Source: Lachnospiraceae bacterium UBA4364
GTDB lineage: Bacteria; Bacillota; Clostridia; Lachnospirales; Lachnospiraceae
Reading direction: 5' to 3'
DNA length: 64,000 nucleotides
Assembly (NCBI GenBank): GCA_002393955.1
Contig: DGSK01000020.1
Span: forward strand, 1,715 to 65,714
Shown: piece after piece, positions 15,900-24,315 of the stretch
Position numbering within the stretch: position 1 is the first letter of the stretch
Layout: every line of letters starts with the position of its first letter
Translations under genes and position numbers: made by a program
The notes under the pieces: model-generated
Told to the model about the DNA's origin: nothing
What the model saw: the letters and a program-made list of their open reading frames with translations, nothing else
Database searches by the model: none

Positions 15900-16071
15900 T
15901 ACTTCTCATTAAATCCGTGTGTATATCTGCCATAGGTTTATATCCCAAAATCTTCCACTCACTTCGACATCGGAACAGTTGCGATACAGTCTGAAGTATA
16001 CCTTTTTCTGCACGATGCAAATCACAGTTCTGTTTCCAACAAACTATATGTGAGAAATTCCAGTATATCAA
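15900..16071 (-). pseudogene. degenerate coding remnant of unknown origin
   Basis: The 194-bp gap between radical SAM genes A and B is open on the minus strand for about 70 codons, with a protein-like stretch (WKILGYKPMADIHTDLM) directly before gene A. It has no ribosome site and no recognised domain. It could be the tail of a lost gene or chance. Confidence 0.25.
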
Positions 16072-16090
16072 TTCTTCTAATCGAATTTAT

Positions 16091-17647
16091 CTATAATAGA
16101 ATCATCCGCTTAATCTTCACAAAAAAAACCTTTATGATATACAAAACAGCACCGGGGTAATTATTATCCTTGTATAACGGTGACTTGCGGTTCTTAAATG
16201 CCAGTCCCAGAGAAAGCTTGTAATACTCCCGCGTAAATGCTCCCACGCTCATATGCTCCGGCTTCAGAAGACAGTGAAAAAGATCCTGCTTGGTCACATC
16301 CTTATTTATCATCTGATCCTCGTATTTCTTGTACATGGCAGAACCCTGCATGGGTGTGAATACAGAGACCGTCGGAATAATTTTTCTGGCCGCGATCCAG
16401 TTATAAAGTTTCTTAAAATCCTCTTTGGTCATTCCCGGGTGTACTATAAAAAGCCCTGCACATATCACATTGTTTTCAGCAAGAATACGAATGCATTCCT
16501 CATTCTCGGAAACCGTGACTCTCTTATTATAGGAATCCAGCTCCTCTTCGCTGGTTGCTTCCAGCCCCACCATTATCAGTGAAAGACCTATTTCCGCAAA
16601 TTCCTTTATTATATCCTCATTGTGTGCGATAAAATCCGCACGCCCATAGATAAGATATTTCTTATGAATATCCCTCTCCTTTATCAGACGGATAAATTCT
16701 TTCAGATAATCCCGGTCAATCAGGAAATCATCATCAGTAATATGTATCGCCGGCACATCAAGTGACGCAATTTCATCCACTAAACTCTCCACGCTCCTGC
16801 AGGCATAGCGTCCGCTGTTCCTGTTTGTACAGAAGCAGAAATTGCAGGCTTTCCTGCAGCTGTAGGAATTCTTTACCAGGGCAAGCGGTCTGAAGCACAG
16901 ATACCTGAAGCGGTGCTTGTTCCTATAAAAATATGTCCTGTCCGGAACCGGAAGGTCAGCCGGTGTCTCCACCACCTTTGGATTGACTACCCACTCACCT
17001 TCAGCATTTCGATAACATATGCCAGGGATATCTTTTAATGATATCCTTGCATCACAATTACCACAGTCTTTATGATATTCGCCATCTACCTCATCACGAC
17101 ATAAATCTTTTCCTGCCAAATTCTCCGCTGCATCGTTGAAACAGCTATCGGTATCACGATGATTATCACCGGCAGATAATTCTTCTTCAGCAGAACCGGA
17201 AGCACTATCATCTTTAGCTTGTTTACAGGCTTGCTTCTCCTGCTCTATATATCTGATCAGTTTCTTCTGGTTTTCCAGTCCACTCAGGTGATAAAGATAA
17301 TCTGCCTTTGACCCAAAATAATTTGCATAATTAATCTCAACATTCGATCCGCCAAGAATGATCTGTATCTTCGGATCATAGGACTTTATCACATCGCAGT
17401 ACTTTATCACCAGCTTCTGCTGTGTTATATAACCTGTAACACAGACAACATCCGGCTTAACTTCCTTAAGTTTCTTCTTCATGGAAGTCAGCTCATACCT
17501 TCTATCGTAAATTACCGCATGATGTCCCATGGCAGTAAACACCGTATAGAGATACTCCATCTCCAGCGGTTCATGCTCCACCAGATATGTATAACTGAAT
17601 ATTCCTACTGTCTCAGGTTTTATGAGAAGTATATTCACTCCATGCAA
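16091..17647 (-). CDS. cobalamin-binding-type radical SAM protein B
   Basis: 518 residues. The B12-type N-terminal domain (ILLIKPETVG, VVCVTGYITQQK, IILGGSNVEIN) is followed by the radical SAM core with CRKACNFC near residue 262 and a C-terminal helical region. It is a paralogue of proteins C, D and E; all share the strand HITDDDFLIDRDYL and RADFIA. Between the two domains (about 140-205) it has a polar, low-complexity insertion rich in Asp, Glu, Ala and Cys (CGNCDA at its end) that the paralogues lack. The first motif residue pattern is CRKAC rather than CPxNC. Role: presumed radical C-C, C-H or methyl chemistry in the cluster pathway. Substrate unknown. Confidence 0.88.
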   Translation of the reverse strand: MHGVNILLIKPETVGIFSYTYLVEHEPLEMEYLYTVFTAMGHHAVIYDRRYELTSMKKKLKEVKPDVVCVTGYITQQKLVIKYCDVIKSYDPKIQIILGGSNVEINYANYFGSKADYLYHLSGLENQKKLIRYIEQEKQACKQAKDDSASGSAEEELSAGDNHRDTDSCFNDAAENLAGKDLCRDEVDGEYHKDCGNCDARISLKDIPGICYRNAEGEWVVNPKVVETPADLPVPDRTYFYRNKHRFRYLCFRPLALVKNSYSCRKACNFCFCTNRNSGRYACRSVESLVDEIASLDVPAIHITDDDFLIDRDYLKEFIRLIKERDIHKKYLIYGRADFIAHNEDIIKEFAEIGLSLIMVGLEATSEEELDSYNKRVTVSENEECIRILAENNVICAGLFIVHPGMTKEDFKKLYNWIAARKIIPTVSVFTPMQGSAMYKKYEDQMINKDVTKQDLFHCLLKPEHMSVGAFTREYYKLSLGLAFKNRKSPLYKDNNYPGAVLYIIKVFFVKIKRMILL

Positions 17648-17680
17648 TCCTCTAATGTAAATTCACGCACTACTATCATA

Positions 17681-17777
17681 TAAAACTTCCCACACCGTAT
17701 AGACTCGCCTGACGGTGTAAAGTGAGACTCTGCGAACGACCCCACCGGCAGGTGAGATATCGGAGTGGGAAGTTTTA
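17681..17777. repeat. palindromic element bounded by inverted TAAAACTTCCCAC copies
   Basis: The 13-mer TAAAACTTCCCAC at 17681-17693 is repeated exactly in inverted orientation at 17765-17777, enclosing about 70 bases rich in smaller complementary arms. It fills the 154-bp gap between radical SAM genes B and C. A third copy occurs at 29444-29456. Folded as RNA it could terminate or attenuate transcription; as DNA it could be a small dispersed repeat. Confidence 0.65.
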
Positions 17778-17801
17778 GCTATCCTTAAGCAGTTCAGACT
17801 A

Positions 17802-19118
17802 TCATTTGTTTTTATACTTCTTGTTAAACAAATGTGTTATCCCCGCCCAGTATATCCTCGGATAATTCACATAATACAGAAAATGAAACTCCAGCTTGAA
17901 CAGAAGCATGGGCATATTGCTCGGTTTCATCAGCACGCTGGTTCCCCCGGTCCTCCTGTAGGTGTAGTTGTACAGCCTGTCCTTATTTTCCTCATACACA
18001 CTTGTACCCTTAAACGGTATAAGAATACTGAAAAGAACCCAGATCAGTCCTTCGTCCCTTATGAACTTGTTTATATTCATAAAATCCTTATGCTTGAAAT
18101 CATAATTTATGACAAATAGCCCCACACAGAGCATGTTATGTTCTCTCAGTATACGGACAGCATTTTTATTTATCACTACACTTGAATGCTTATTGTATTT
18201 CTCAAGAGTAGAATCCTCCACAGCCTCCAGCCCCACCAGCATGTCACGTATACCAGCCTTATAAATAAGCGGCATTATGTCCTCACAGTTTACTATACTG
18301 TCTGCTCTGGAAAAGATCATAAATGTCTTATGGCATCCAAGGGCCAGCAGCCTTTCGCAGAATTCCTTCACGCGCTCCTTATTTACCAGGAAATCATCAT
18401 CTATGATGAAGATCTTATCATTGTCGAGGTTAACTATCTCATCTATAACATCATCCAGGTTTCTTACCCTGTAGGCACAGCTGTTAAACTGCCTTGATAT
18501 GCAGAACTTGCAGTTCTGGGGACAGGAAAACGCTGTCTTCATCATGGAAAAGCATCCCTTGGCAAGCACCTTGAACTTATCCCTGTTATCATAGAAATGG
18601 CTTCTGTCCGGCAGTATCCCATAATCACTTACCGGCTCTCCCTTAAGATTCTGCACCCAGTTTCCATTCTCGTCACGAAAAGAAATTCCACTGCACTCTT
18701 TCAGTGTTTCTATCTCCATATCCTTCCTGACAGCAAGCCTGAATGAATCCAGTCCGTTATCATAAGAAACATAATCCACTTCATCCAGCAGGAAGTCCTC
18801 ATGATTTATGACTACTTCCGGGCCTCCAACCATTATCTTTACATCCGGGCGTTTCTTCCTTAAGAATTTAATAAGCTTTATAACATACCAGGCTGTGTTA
18901 GACATAACGGAAAAGCCTGCAATGGTAACGCCGTTATCGTCAATCTTTTTCAAGAGCCTGGAATACCTGCCTATAGGGCTTTCAATGCTCTCGTCATAGA
19001 TAAAACCTTCCCGTCCCTCTGCCTTTACACAGGCCATAAGATACTCAAGTCCTAACGGTTCAAGGCTTGCGACTCTCTTATCATAATGAACACGGACAAA
19101 CATATATTTCTGCTTCAT
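17802..19118 (-). CDS. cobalamin-binding-type radical SAM protein C
   Basis: 438 residues. The N-terminal domain has SLEPLGLEYLMACVKAEG and IMVGGPEVVIN. The cluster motif CPQNCKFC is near residue 197, then IFIIDDDFLVNKERVKEF and FSRADSIV. The aromatic C-terminus (FLYYVNYPRIYW) is shared with protein D and suggests membrane or hydrophobic-substrate contact. Closest relatives in the window are proteins D and B. Only 3 nt separate its start from the stop of D upstream, so translation is probably coupled. The substrate is not known; the acyl ligase and ACP in the same cluster point to a fatty-acyl or similar carbon chain (inference). Confidence 0.9.
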   Translation of the reverse strand: MKQKYMFVRVHYDKRVASLEPLGLEYLMACVKAEGREGFIYDESIESPIGRYSRLLKKIDDNGVTIAGFSVMSNTAWYVIKLIKFLRKKRPDVKIMVGGPEVVINHEDFLLDEVDYVSYDNGLDSFRLAVRKDMEIETLKECSGISFRDENGNWVQNLKGEPVSDYGILPDRSHFYDNRDKFKVLAKGCFSMMKTAFSCPQNCKFCISRQFNSCAYRVRNLDDVIDEIVNLDNDKIFIIDDDFLVNKERVKEFCERLLALGCHKTFMIFSRADSIVNCEDIMPLIYKAGIRDMLVGLEAVEDSTLEKYNKHSSVVINKNAVRILREHNMLCVGLFVINYDFKHKDFMNINKFIRDEGLIWVLFSILIPFKGTSVYEENKDRLYNYTYRRTGGTSVLMKPSNMPMLLFKLEFHFLYYVNYPRIYWAGITHLFNKKYKNK

Positions 19119-19121
19119 AGA

Positions 19122-20465
19122 TCAAAACCAGCCTGTTCTCTTTGTATCGTAACCTGTTCCGAAAAGTGTCCTTACCATTATCTTCGGATATGTCAGCACA
19201 TGTATCCAGTAGTAACGGAACATATACTCGAAAGAAGACATATTGGTCGGCTTGATGGTTATATGAGTGCCGTCAAGCCTCCAGGATTTAAAATTAACCA
19301 CCATATCCTTGTACTCGTCATAAGCATCCGTTCCCTTATAGGGTGTAAATATTCCGAATACCACCCATAAAAGATTATTGTCCTTTATGAATTTCATAAG
19401 ATTCTTAAAATCTTTTCTGGTAGCCGTATAGCTTATAACAAACAGTCCGTCACATACTATATTGTTATCCAGAAGATTCTTTATTGCCCTTTCATTTATC
19501 TCTTTTGATGTCTGCTTATTATACTCATCTAACAGCTCATCCGTGATAGCCTCAAGTCCCACCAGTATATCCCTGAATCCCGCCTCATATGCAAGAGGAA
19601 GCACGTCAGGATTTTCCGCAATGAAATCTGCCCTGGCATATGCCATGAATTCTTTTTTTATTCCCCTTTTTATCACCTCATTGCAGAACTCGATGACTCT
19701 CTCCTTATGGAAGAAGAATGTATCATCCACAAACCACACCTTATCGTGTTTGATCTCTTCCAGCTCATCCAGGACTTCATTCATGTCACGCTCAGTATAT
19801 ACCCCGCTGTTCATCTTTGTGCAGTAGCAGAAACTGCAGTTAAAGGGGCAGGAAAAAGACGCCTTGCTGAGTGCGTATTTTCCCTTCATAAAAATATAAT
19901 TTTTCTTTAGACCTCTGTAAAAAGCCGTTCTGTCCGGCTTATTTATGAATCCGCATACCGGATCCCCTTTTTCCTTTACGATCCACTCGCCGTTCTTTTT
20001 AAAGGCAATCCCAGTCTGTTCATCCATTACATCAATATCAAGTCCTGCGGACCATATTGCCTTTAACGACCTGAGTCCATTATCGTAATAGACTATATCT
20101 ATATCATCAGTCAGGAACTCGCGGTAGTTCATCTCCGCTTCCGGGCCTCCCACCATTATTGTTATCCCGGGAAACTTCTGCTTGAGCTGCTTTGCCCTTT
20201 TTATTATATAGTCAACGGTATTTGCATTCGCATTCAGGCCTACAAAATTATATCCGCCTTTCTTTATGATGCGGCACATCCTGCTGAAGCGGAAAGTCCA
20301 GGGCCTGTCAAACTCATCATGTATCTCACATGGGATTTCAAGATCTCTTGCCAGTCCTGCAAGATACTCAAGACCTAACGGCTCAAGGTGAGCCACAAGG
20401 GATGAATACTTAGGACGTATGAGAAGAACCTTCAATTCTTTTTTTCCGATATCTGACTGTGACAT
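19122..20465 (-). CDS. cobalamin-binding-type radical SAM protein D
   Basis: 447 residues. N-terminal B12-type domain (VLLIRPKYSSL, LEPLGLEYLAGLA, ITIMVGGPEAEMNY). Cluster motif CPFNCSFC near residue 204, then NSGVYTERDMNEVLDEL, VWFVDDTFFFHKERV and YARADFIAENPD. The C-terminus has the YYWIHVLTYPKI aromatic segment shared with protein C. It sits 13 nt after protein E and 3 nt before C, in a gene array that looks built by tandem duplication. Function as for C; which step each paralogue does cannot be told. Confidence 0.9.
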   Translation of the reverse strand: MSQSDIGKKELKVLLIRPKYSSLVAHLEPLGLEYLAGLARDLEIPCEIHDEFDRPWTFRFSRMCRIIKKGGYNFVGLNANANTVDYIIKRAKQLKQKFPGITIMVGGPEAEMNYREFLTDDIDIVYYDNGLRSLKAIWSAGLDIDVMDEQTGIAFKKNGEWIVKEKGDPVCGFINKPDRTAFYRGLKKNYIFMKGKYALSKASFSCPFNCSFCYCTKMNSGVYTERDMNEVLDELEEIKHDKVWFVDDTFFFHKERVIEFCNEVIKRGIKKEFMAYARADFIAENPDVLPLAYEAGFRDILVGLEAITDELLDEYNKQTSKEINERAIKNLLDNNIVCDGLFVISYTATRKDFKNLMKFIKDNNLLWVVFGIFTPYKGTDAYDEYKDMVVNFKSWRLDGTHITIKPTNMSSFEYMFRYYWIHVLTYPKIMVRTLFGTGYDTKRTGWF

Positions 20466-20478
20466 AGCTGCTCTCTTT

Positions 20479-21855
20479 CTATCCGTGTTTCCTCTCCCCC
20501 ATGATTAGCTTCTTCCAGTACTGATTATTCACCATCGCCGCCCCCCAGGTCAGCTTAAGCGTATCATGCAGGCCATATTTCTTTACCATATACCACCAGC
20601 TCACGGGATTGGCTGTGATCAGATAATACAAAACCATTGTGTACCAGTAATACCTGCGTACAGAGATATGGTCCGGTCTCACCACCAGGTGAGCCAGGTC
20701 CCACTTCTCGTATTCATCCTCGCCTACAATAAACCTGGGCCTGTATTTTTCATAAATATCAGTTCCCCTTAAAGGAGTCAGAGGCTGCAGGTTTACAAAT
20801 ACCAGTCCCAGCTTCTTTATCCATTTATGAAGTGCCGAGAAATCCGCCCAGGTCCAGTCAAGTCCCAGAATAAATGTTCCGTAGCATTCAACATCATATT
20901 TCTTAAGGGTCCCGACTGCCTTTTCATTAATCTCCACGTTAGTCCGCTTATTGTAATCATCCAGCTGCCTGCTGTCGCAGGACTCAAGTCCTACAATTAC
21001 CGCACGCAGGCCCACTTCCTTAAAGCGCTTGATGACATCCTCATTTGCTGCGATAAAGTCCGCCCTGCCGTATATCAGGTATTTCTTCACAATGCCCCGT
21101 TTTTCCAGCATATCACAGAATTCCAGTATCCGCTTTCTGTCTACAAGGAAATCATCATCCACAATATATATTTCAGTCTCCTTAATGGATTCCAGTTCAT
21201 CCACTATGCTTTCAAGACTTCTGGCAAAATACTGGTCGTCCATTATCTGCCTGCAGAAACAGAATTTACAGTTATAAGGGCAGCCGAATGATGTCTTGAT
21301 AAGACTGCAGTTTCTGTGAAACATGTAATAATATTTAGACCTGTATGCATCCACCTTGCTCCTGTCCGGGAAACGGTAATCAAATACGGTATCCTTTTTG
21401 GGCGCAGGCTTTGCACCGGAATAAATGCACTCTATATCTTCCGCAGATTTCTTCCCCTCCAGGGAATTAAGGATATCTATAAAAGTCCTTATGCCATTGG
21501 CACGGATGATAAAATCCACATACTCGCTCTCAAAATCACCGGGATTCACCTCTGCATGCACGCCTCCGATAATGGTCTTTATATCCGGATCCACTTCTTT
21601 TGCTTTTCTCGCATAATCCTTCATTATATTCACATGCGAGATATATCCGGTGATCCCCACCACATCCGGGGCATACTTTTTCACAAAATATTTCACATCT
21701 TTTTTTTCGATGATCATGTCTATTATTGTGCAGGTGTGGCCCAGCGGCTCTATATTTGCGGAAATATACTCGAGTTCCAGGGGTTCGCAGATCATTACAT
21801 TCTGCAGCCCTATGGTCTCTTTATCCGGTCTTGGTCTGAATAATAATACGTTCAT
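20479..21855 (-). CDS. cobalamin-binding-type radical SAM protein E
   Basis: 458 residues from the ATG at 21855 (MNVLLFRPRP), preceded by AGAGGG. An upstream in-frame ATG at 21954 would overlap the previous gene by 83 bp and adds a non-homologous leader, so it was not used. B12-type domain with DVVGITGYISHVN and TIIGGVHAEVNPGD. Cluster motif CPYNCKFC near residue 190, then IYIVDDDFLVDRKRILEF and YGRADFIAANED. First of the five radical SAM genes in transcription order, 16 nt behind the FemAB-like transferase. Confidence 0.9.
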   Translation of the reverse strand: MNVLLFRPRPDKETIGLQNVMICEPLELEYISANIEPLGHTCTIIDMIIEKKDVKYFVKKYAPDVVGITGYISHVNIMKDYARKAKEVDPDIKTIIGGVHAEVNPGDFESEYVDFIIRANGIRTFIDILNSLEGKKSAEDIECIYSGAKPAPKKDTVFDYRFPDRSKVDAYRSKYYYMFHRNCSLIKTSFGCPYNCKFCFCRQIMDDQYFARSLESIVDELESIKETEIYIVDDDFLVDRKRILEFCDMLEKRGIVKKYLIYGRADFIAANEDVIKRFKEVGLRAVIVGLESCDSRQLDDYNKRTNVEINEKAVGTLKKYDVECYGTFILGLDWTWADFSALHKWIKKLGLVFVNLQPLTPLRGTDIYEKYRPRFIVGEDEYEKWDLAHLVVRPDHISVRRYYWYTMVLYYLITANPVSWWYMVKKYGLHDTLKLTWGAAMVNNQYWKKLIMGERKHG

Positions 21856-21871
21856 TAGTCCCTCTGATACT

Positions 21872-23008
21872 CTAAGCCTGCTGTTTAGGACGGAATACTT
21901 TAAATTCCGGAAAATCGTATCTGTACTCAAGTAGTCTCTTCCCAAGTATAGCAAACATATTCAGGAATGGATTGGTATGGTGCGCATAAAAATACCTCTT
22001 TGAAAGCTCTGCCCCGAACTTCATTTTTGTAAGTTCTGATGTCTGTCCGAAATCTATGGTCTTCATTTTCTTCTCGATTGCAAAACCGACTATATGCAGC
22101 AGCATGAAATAATACAGATCTGCAGTATTTTCCATACATTCATAATCCATTCCGCAGAACTGGAAAACCAGCTTTTCACCTTCTTCGTGCAGCAGCACAA
22201 AGCCGGCAGGCTTGCCATCCTTTACGAATATAAGTCTTGTGCCTTCACTTTCTTCAAAAAATTTCCTATCCAGACATTCCAGCTTAAATTCCGATTTTCT
22301 GTATGTATTTAAATACAGGGGATAAATATCCCACCGTTCTGTTTTTTCATCATTCTTTTCGGCTGTATTGGAAATGTCAGTATTTTTTCCCGAAAACACA
22401 GTTACTGCATTCTCAGGCCTGCCTGATACAACTTCCCTGATCACCCTGACATCACTGCAGCTTTTCTTAGCCAGTCTTATGCGTCTTCTGTACCTGCTGC
22501 GGAGTTCATCCACGTATTCATCTATTGTTCTGTACTCGGTTTTTACGGGAAGCACGCAGCTTGGCAGGGTTTCTCCAAAGCCCATGCCTTTTACCTTTAC
22601 CGGTTCTTCCACATTTAATATAAGCTTTCCGCCTTTTATCCTTTTGCAGTATGAAAGCAGGAATTCCAGATCATTGGTCACATAACCGCTGTTGCTTAAA
22701 GAGCAGGGAAATCCGATAGTCTTTACATTCATCATCCATTCGGAATTTCCCAATGTCATTATGTTCATCCGGCTTTCGTATATGATAAAAAAGGCAAAGC
22801 TCTCCCCGGACTCTATATAATGGTATGTCTGCCTGAAGGGATTAGTCTCTTTAAGGAGTTTTAGCATCCCTTCCGTATATGGATATTTTAATTCCTTAAA
22901 TACCGGCCGTTTTTTTAAAAAAGCAAACATCTCCTCCGGCTGTTCACAACTGAATACTCTTATCCTGTCTTTTTCGTTTTTAACCGATTTCTTTTTCATA
23001 CACAGCAT
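21872..23008 (-). CDS. GNAT/FemAB-like acyl- or aminoacyltransferase
   Basis: 378 residues with a double-GNAT layout like FemAB and the Acetyltransf_6 group. The second half has RSRYRRRIRLAKKSC, a signature of the group, then LIFVKDGKPAGFVLLHEEG and DFGQTSELTKMKFGAE. A polar insertion (about 203-235) interrupts the middle. Members transfer amino acids or acyl groups to amines, on peptidoglycan, lipids or small molecules. It overlaps the end of the preceding GNAT gene by 29 bp and precedes radical SAM E, so it belongs to the cluster operon. The donor may be the acyl-ACP made next door (inference). Confidence 0.75.
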   Translation of the reverse strand: MLCMKKKSVKNEKDRIRVFSCEQPEEMFAFLKKRPVFKELKYPYTEGMLKLLKETNPFRQTYHYIESGESFAFFIIYESRMNIMTLGNSEWMMNVKTIGFPCSLSNSGYVTNDLEFLLSYCKRIKGGKLILNVEEPVKVKGMGFGETLPSCVLPVKTEYRTIDEYVDELRSRYRRRIRLAKKSCSDVRVIREVVSGRPENAVTVFSGKNTDISNTAEKNDEKTERWDIYPLYLNTYRKSEFKLECLDRKFFEESEGTRLIFVKDGKPAGFVLLHEEGEKLVFQFCGMDYECMENTADLYYFMLLHIVGFAIEKKMKTIDFGQTSELTKMKFGAELSKRYFYAHHTNPFLNMFAILGKRLLEYRYDFPEFKVFRPKQQA

Positions 23009-24068
23009 ATTGCTTATAGAGTCCGTCAGTAATCATCTCGCAGATGCTGGTTGAATCCTCATTCTCCTCAAGTATCCAAGATGACTCCATAAAGGAACAG
23101 TTGTAATTTGATAAAGTCCGGTACACGCAGTCAACAAGTGCCACCGGAAGTCCGCAGCCCCTGTATTCATCAAGCACGCCCCACTCCATGACCTTGACAG
23201 TCTTTATATTTTTGCCCTTAAGCTTATTAAGAAAAAAGTGTTTTGTTCCAAAGGACTCACCGGGCTTTGCCAGCTCATTATAATCCGGATACCAGAGTAT
23301 AAACCCTACGGGCCTGTCACCGTCAAAGGCAAAATAAACAGAATCTTCATTTATGAAAAGGAACAGTTCCTTAAGCATTTCCATATCATCTTCGTAATCC
23401 CTGTGATAATAATATCTGTGCTCTGAAAAGCAGGCATTGTTAAGATCGGTATAGGCTTTGGAATAAAACTCAAACTGTCTTTTATCAAAAGTCCTGAATT
23501 CATATTTTCGTCTGAGCTTCGATATGATCGCACTGTACCGGTCCAGCTTATGGTCAAGTGTATCAGCATAATAGGAATTCAGATTTATGGTCTGACACCC
23601 CAGCGCCACAAAATAATCATTATAATACGGTGCATTTCCCGGTGAAGAAAAAGAATTCACTTTTTCATACCGTGAAGCCAGAAAACCAAGACCGTAATTA
23701 ACATGGCCTGCCAGTCCTATCACTATCCTTTTGCAGCCATATTCCCTTCCGAGTCTGTCAGCATGTCCAAGCAGCAGCTCCACTGCGTCCCTGCAGCCTT
23801 CAAGAGCTTCAAAAAAGCATACCTGTACATATTCCGGAAGGAGCGGAGCAAATGCAATGACAGCTTCACACATTACATTTCCATTATCATCAAGTACCAT
23901 GACAGGTGTGATCTTAAGCCCCTTGGTAAAATGCAGCTTCTCCCCAAAGATCTCCTCTATCATGAAATAATTATTATCAATGTACCTTGCTTCGCTTTTA
24001 TACTTCTTTTGGCGAAAGGCGAGAAACTGCTTTTTTTCCTTTTTGCCTTCAACAATCTTAAGTTGCAT
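22980..24068 (-). CDS. GNAT-superfamily N-acyltransferase
   Basis: 362 residues. The C-terminal half shows the acyl-donor-binding pattern VMEWGVLDEYRGCGLPVALV (motif A) and SFMESSWILEEN after it, as in GNAT proteins that act on amino-acid-like or lipid precursors. The N-terminal half is a second, diverged GNAT-like lobe (VIAFAPLLPEYVQVCFFEAL). Its ATG overlaps the ACP gene end by 11 bp, which suggests co-production with the carrier and use of acyl-ACP as donor (inference). No specific substrate can be named. Confidence 0.7.
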   Translation of the reverse strand: MQLKIVEGKKEKKQFLAFRQKKYKSEARYIDNNYFMIEEIFGEKLHFTKGLKITPVMVLDDNGNVMCEAVIAFAPLLPEYVQVCFFEALEGCRDAVELLLGHADRLGREYGCKRIVIGLAGHVNYGLGFLASRYEKVNSFSSPGNAPYYNDYFVALGCQTINLNSYYADTLDHKLDRYSAIISKLRRKYEFRTFDKRQFEFYSKAYTDLNNACFSEHRYYYHRDYEDDMEMLKELFLFINEDSVYFAFDGDRPVGFILWYPDYNELAKPGESFGTKHFFLNKLKGKNIKTVKVMEWGVLDEYRGCGLPVALVDCVYRTLSNYNCSFMESSWILEENEDSTSICEMITDGLYKQYAVYEKEIG

Positions 24069-24315
24069 CTTTTACTACCAGTGTTTCCAGATAATCGCAG
24101 AGCTCTCCTACGGTTACGATATGTATATATTTTTCCTCGTCCAGCTCCACACCGTATCTTTCTTCAAATATACAGATAAGATTCAGGAAATCAAAAGAGC
24201 TTAAACCCAGCTCTTTTCTGAAATTAGTCTCTTTACTGACACCCGTTATGTGGTACTCCTCATCAAGTATTTTTTTTATCTCATCAAACATCTGATCAAC
24301 CCGTTCCCGATTCAT
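24058..24315 (-). CDS. acyl carrier protein, discrete
   Basis: 85 residues, the normal ACP size, acidic and helical. The phosphopantetheine attachment serine lies in KELGLSSFDFLNLI near residue 39, replacing the fatty-acid-synthesis motif DSLD, so this is a pathway-specific carrier and not the housekeeping AcpP. It overlaps the ligase gene upstream by 4 bp and the GNAT gene downstream by 11 bp. Its likely job is to hold the acyl group activated by the ligase. Confidence 0.9.
   Translation of the reverse strand: MNRERVDQMFDEIKKILDEEYHITGVSKETNFRKELGLSSFDFLNLICIFEERYGVELDEEKYIHIVTVGELCDYLETLVVKDAT

Noticed and set aside
15900..16071. Insertion-sequence transposase fragment
   Set aside because: A short protein-like stretch exists but no transposase motif or inverted ends were found.
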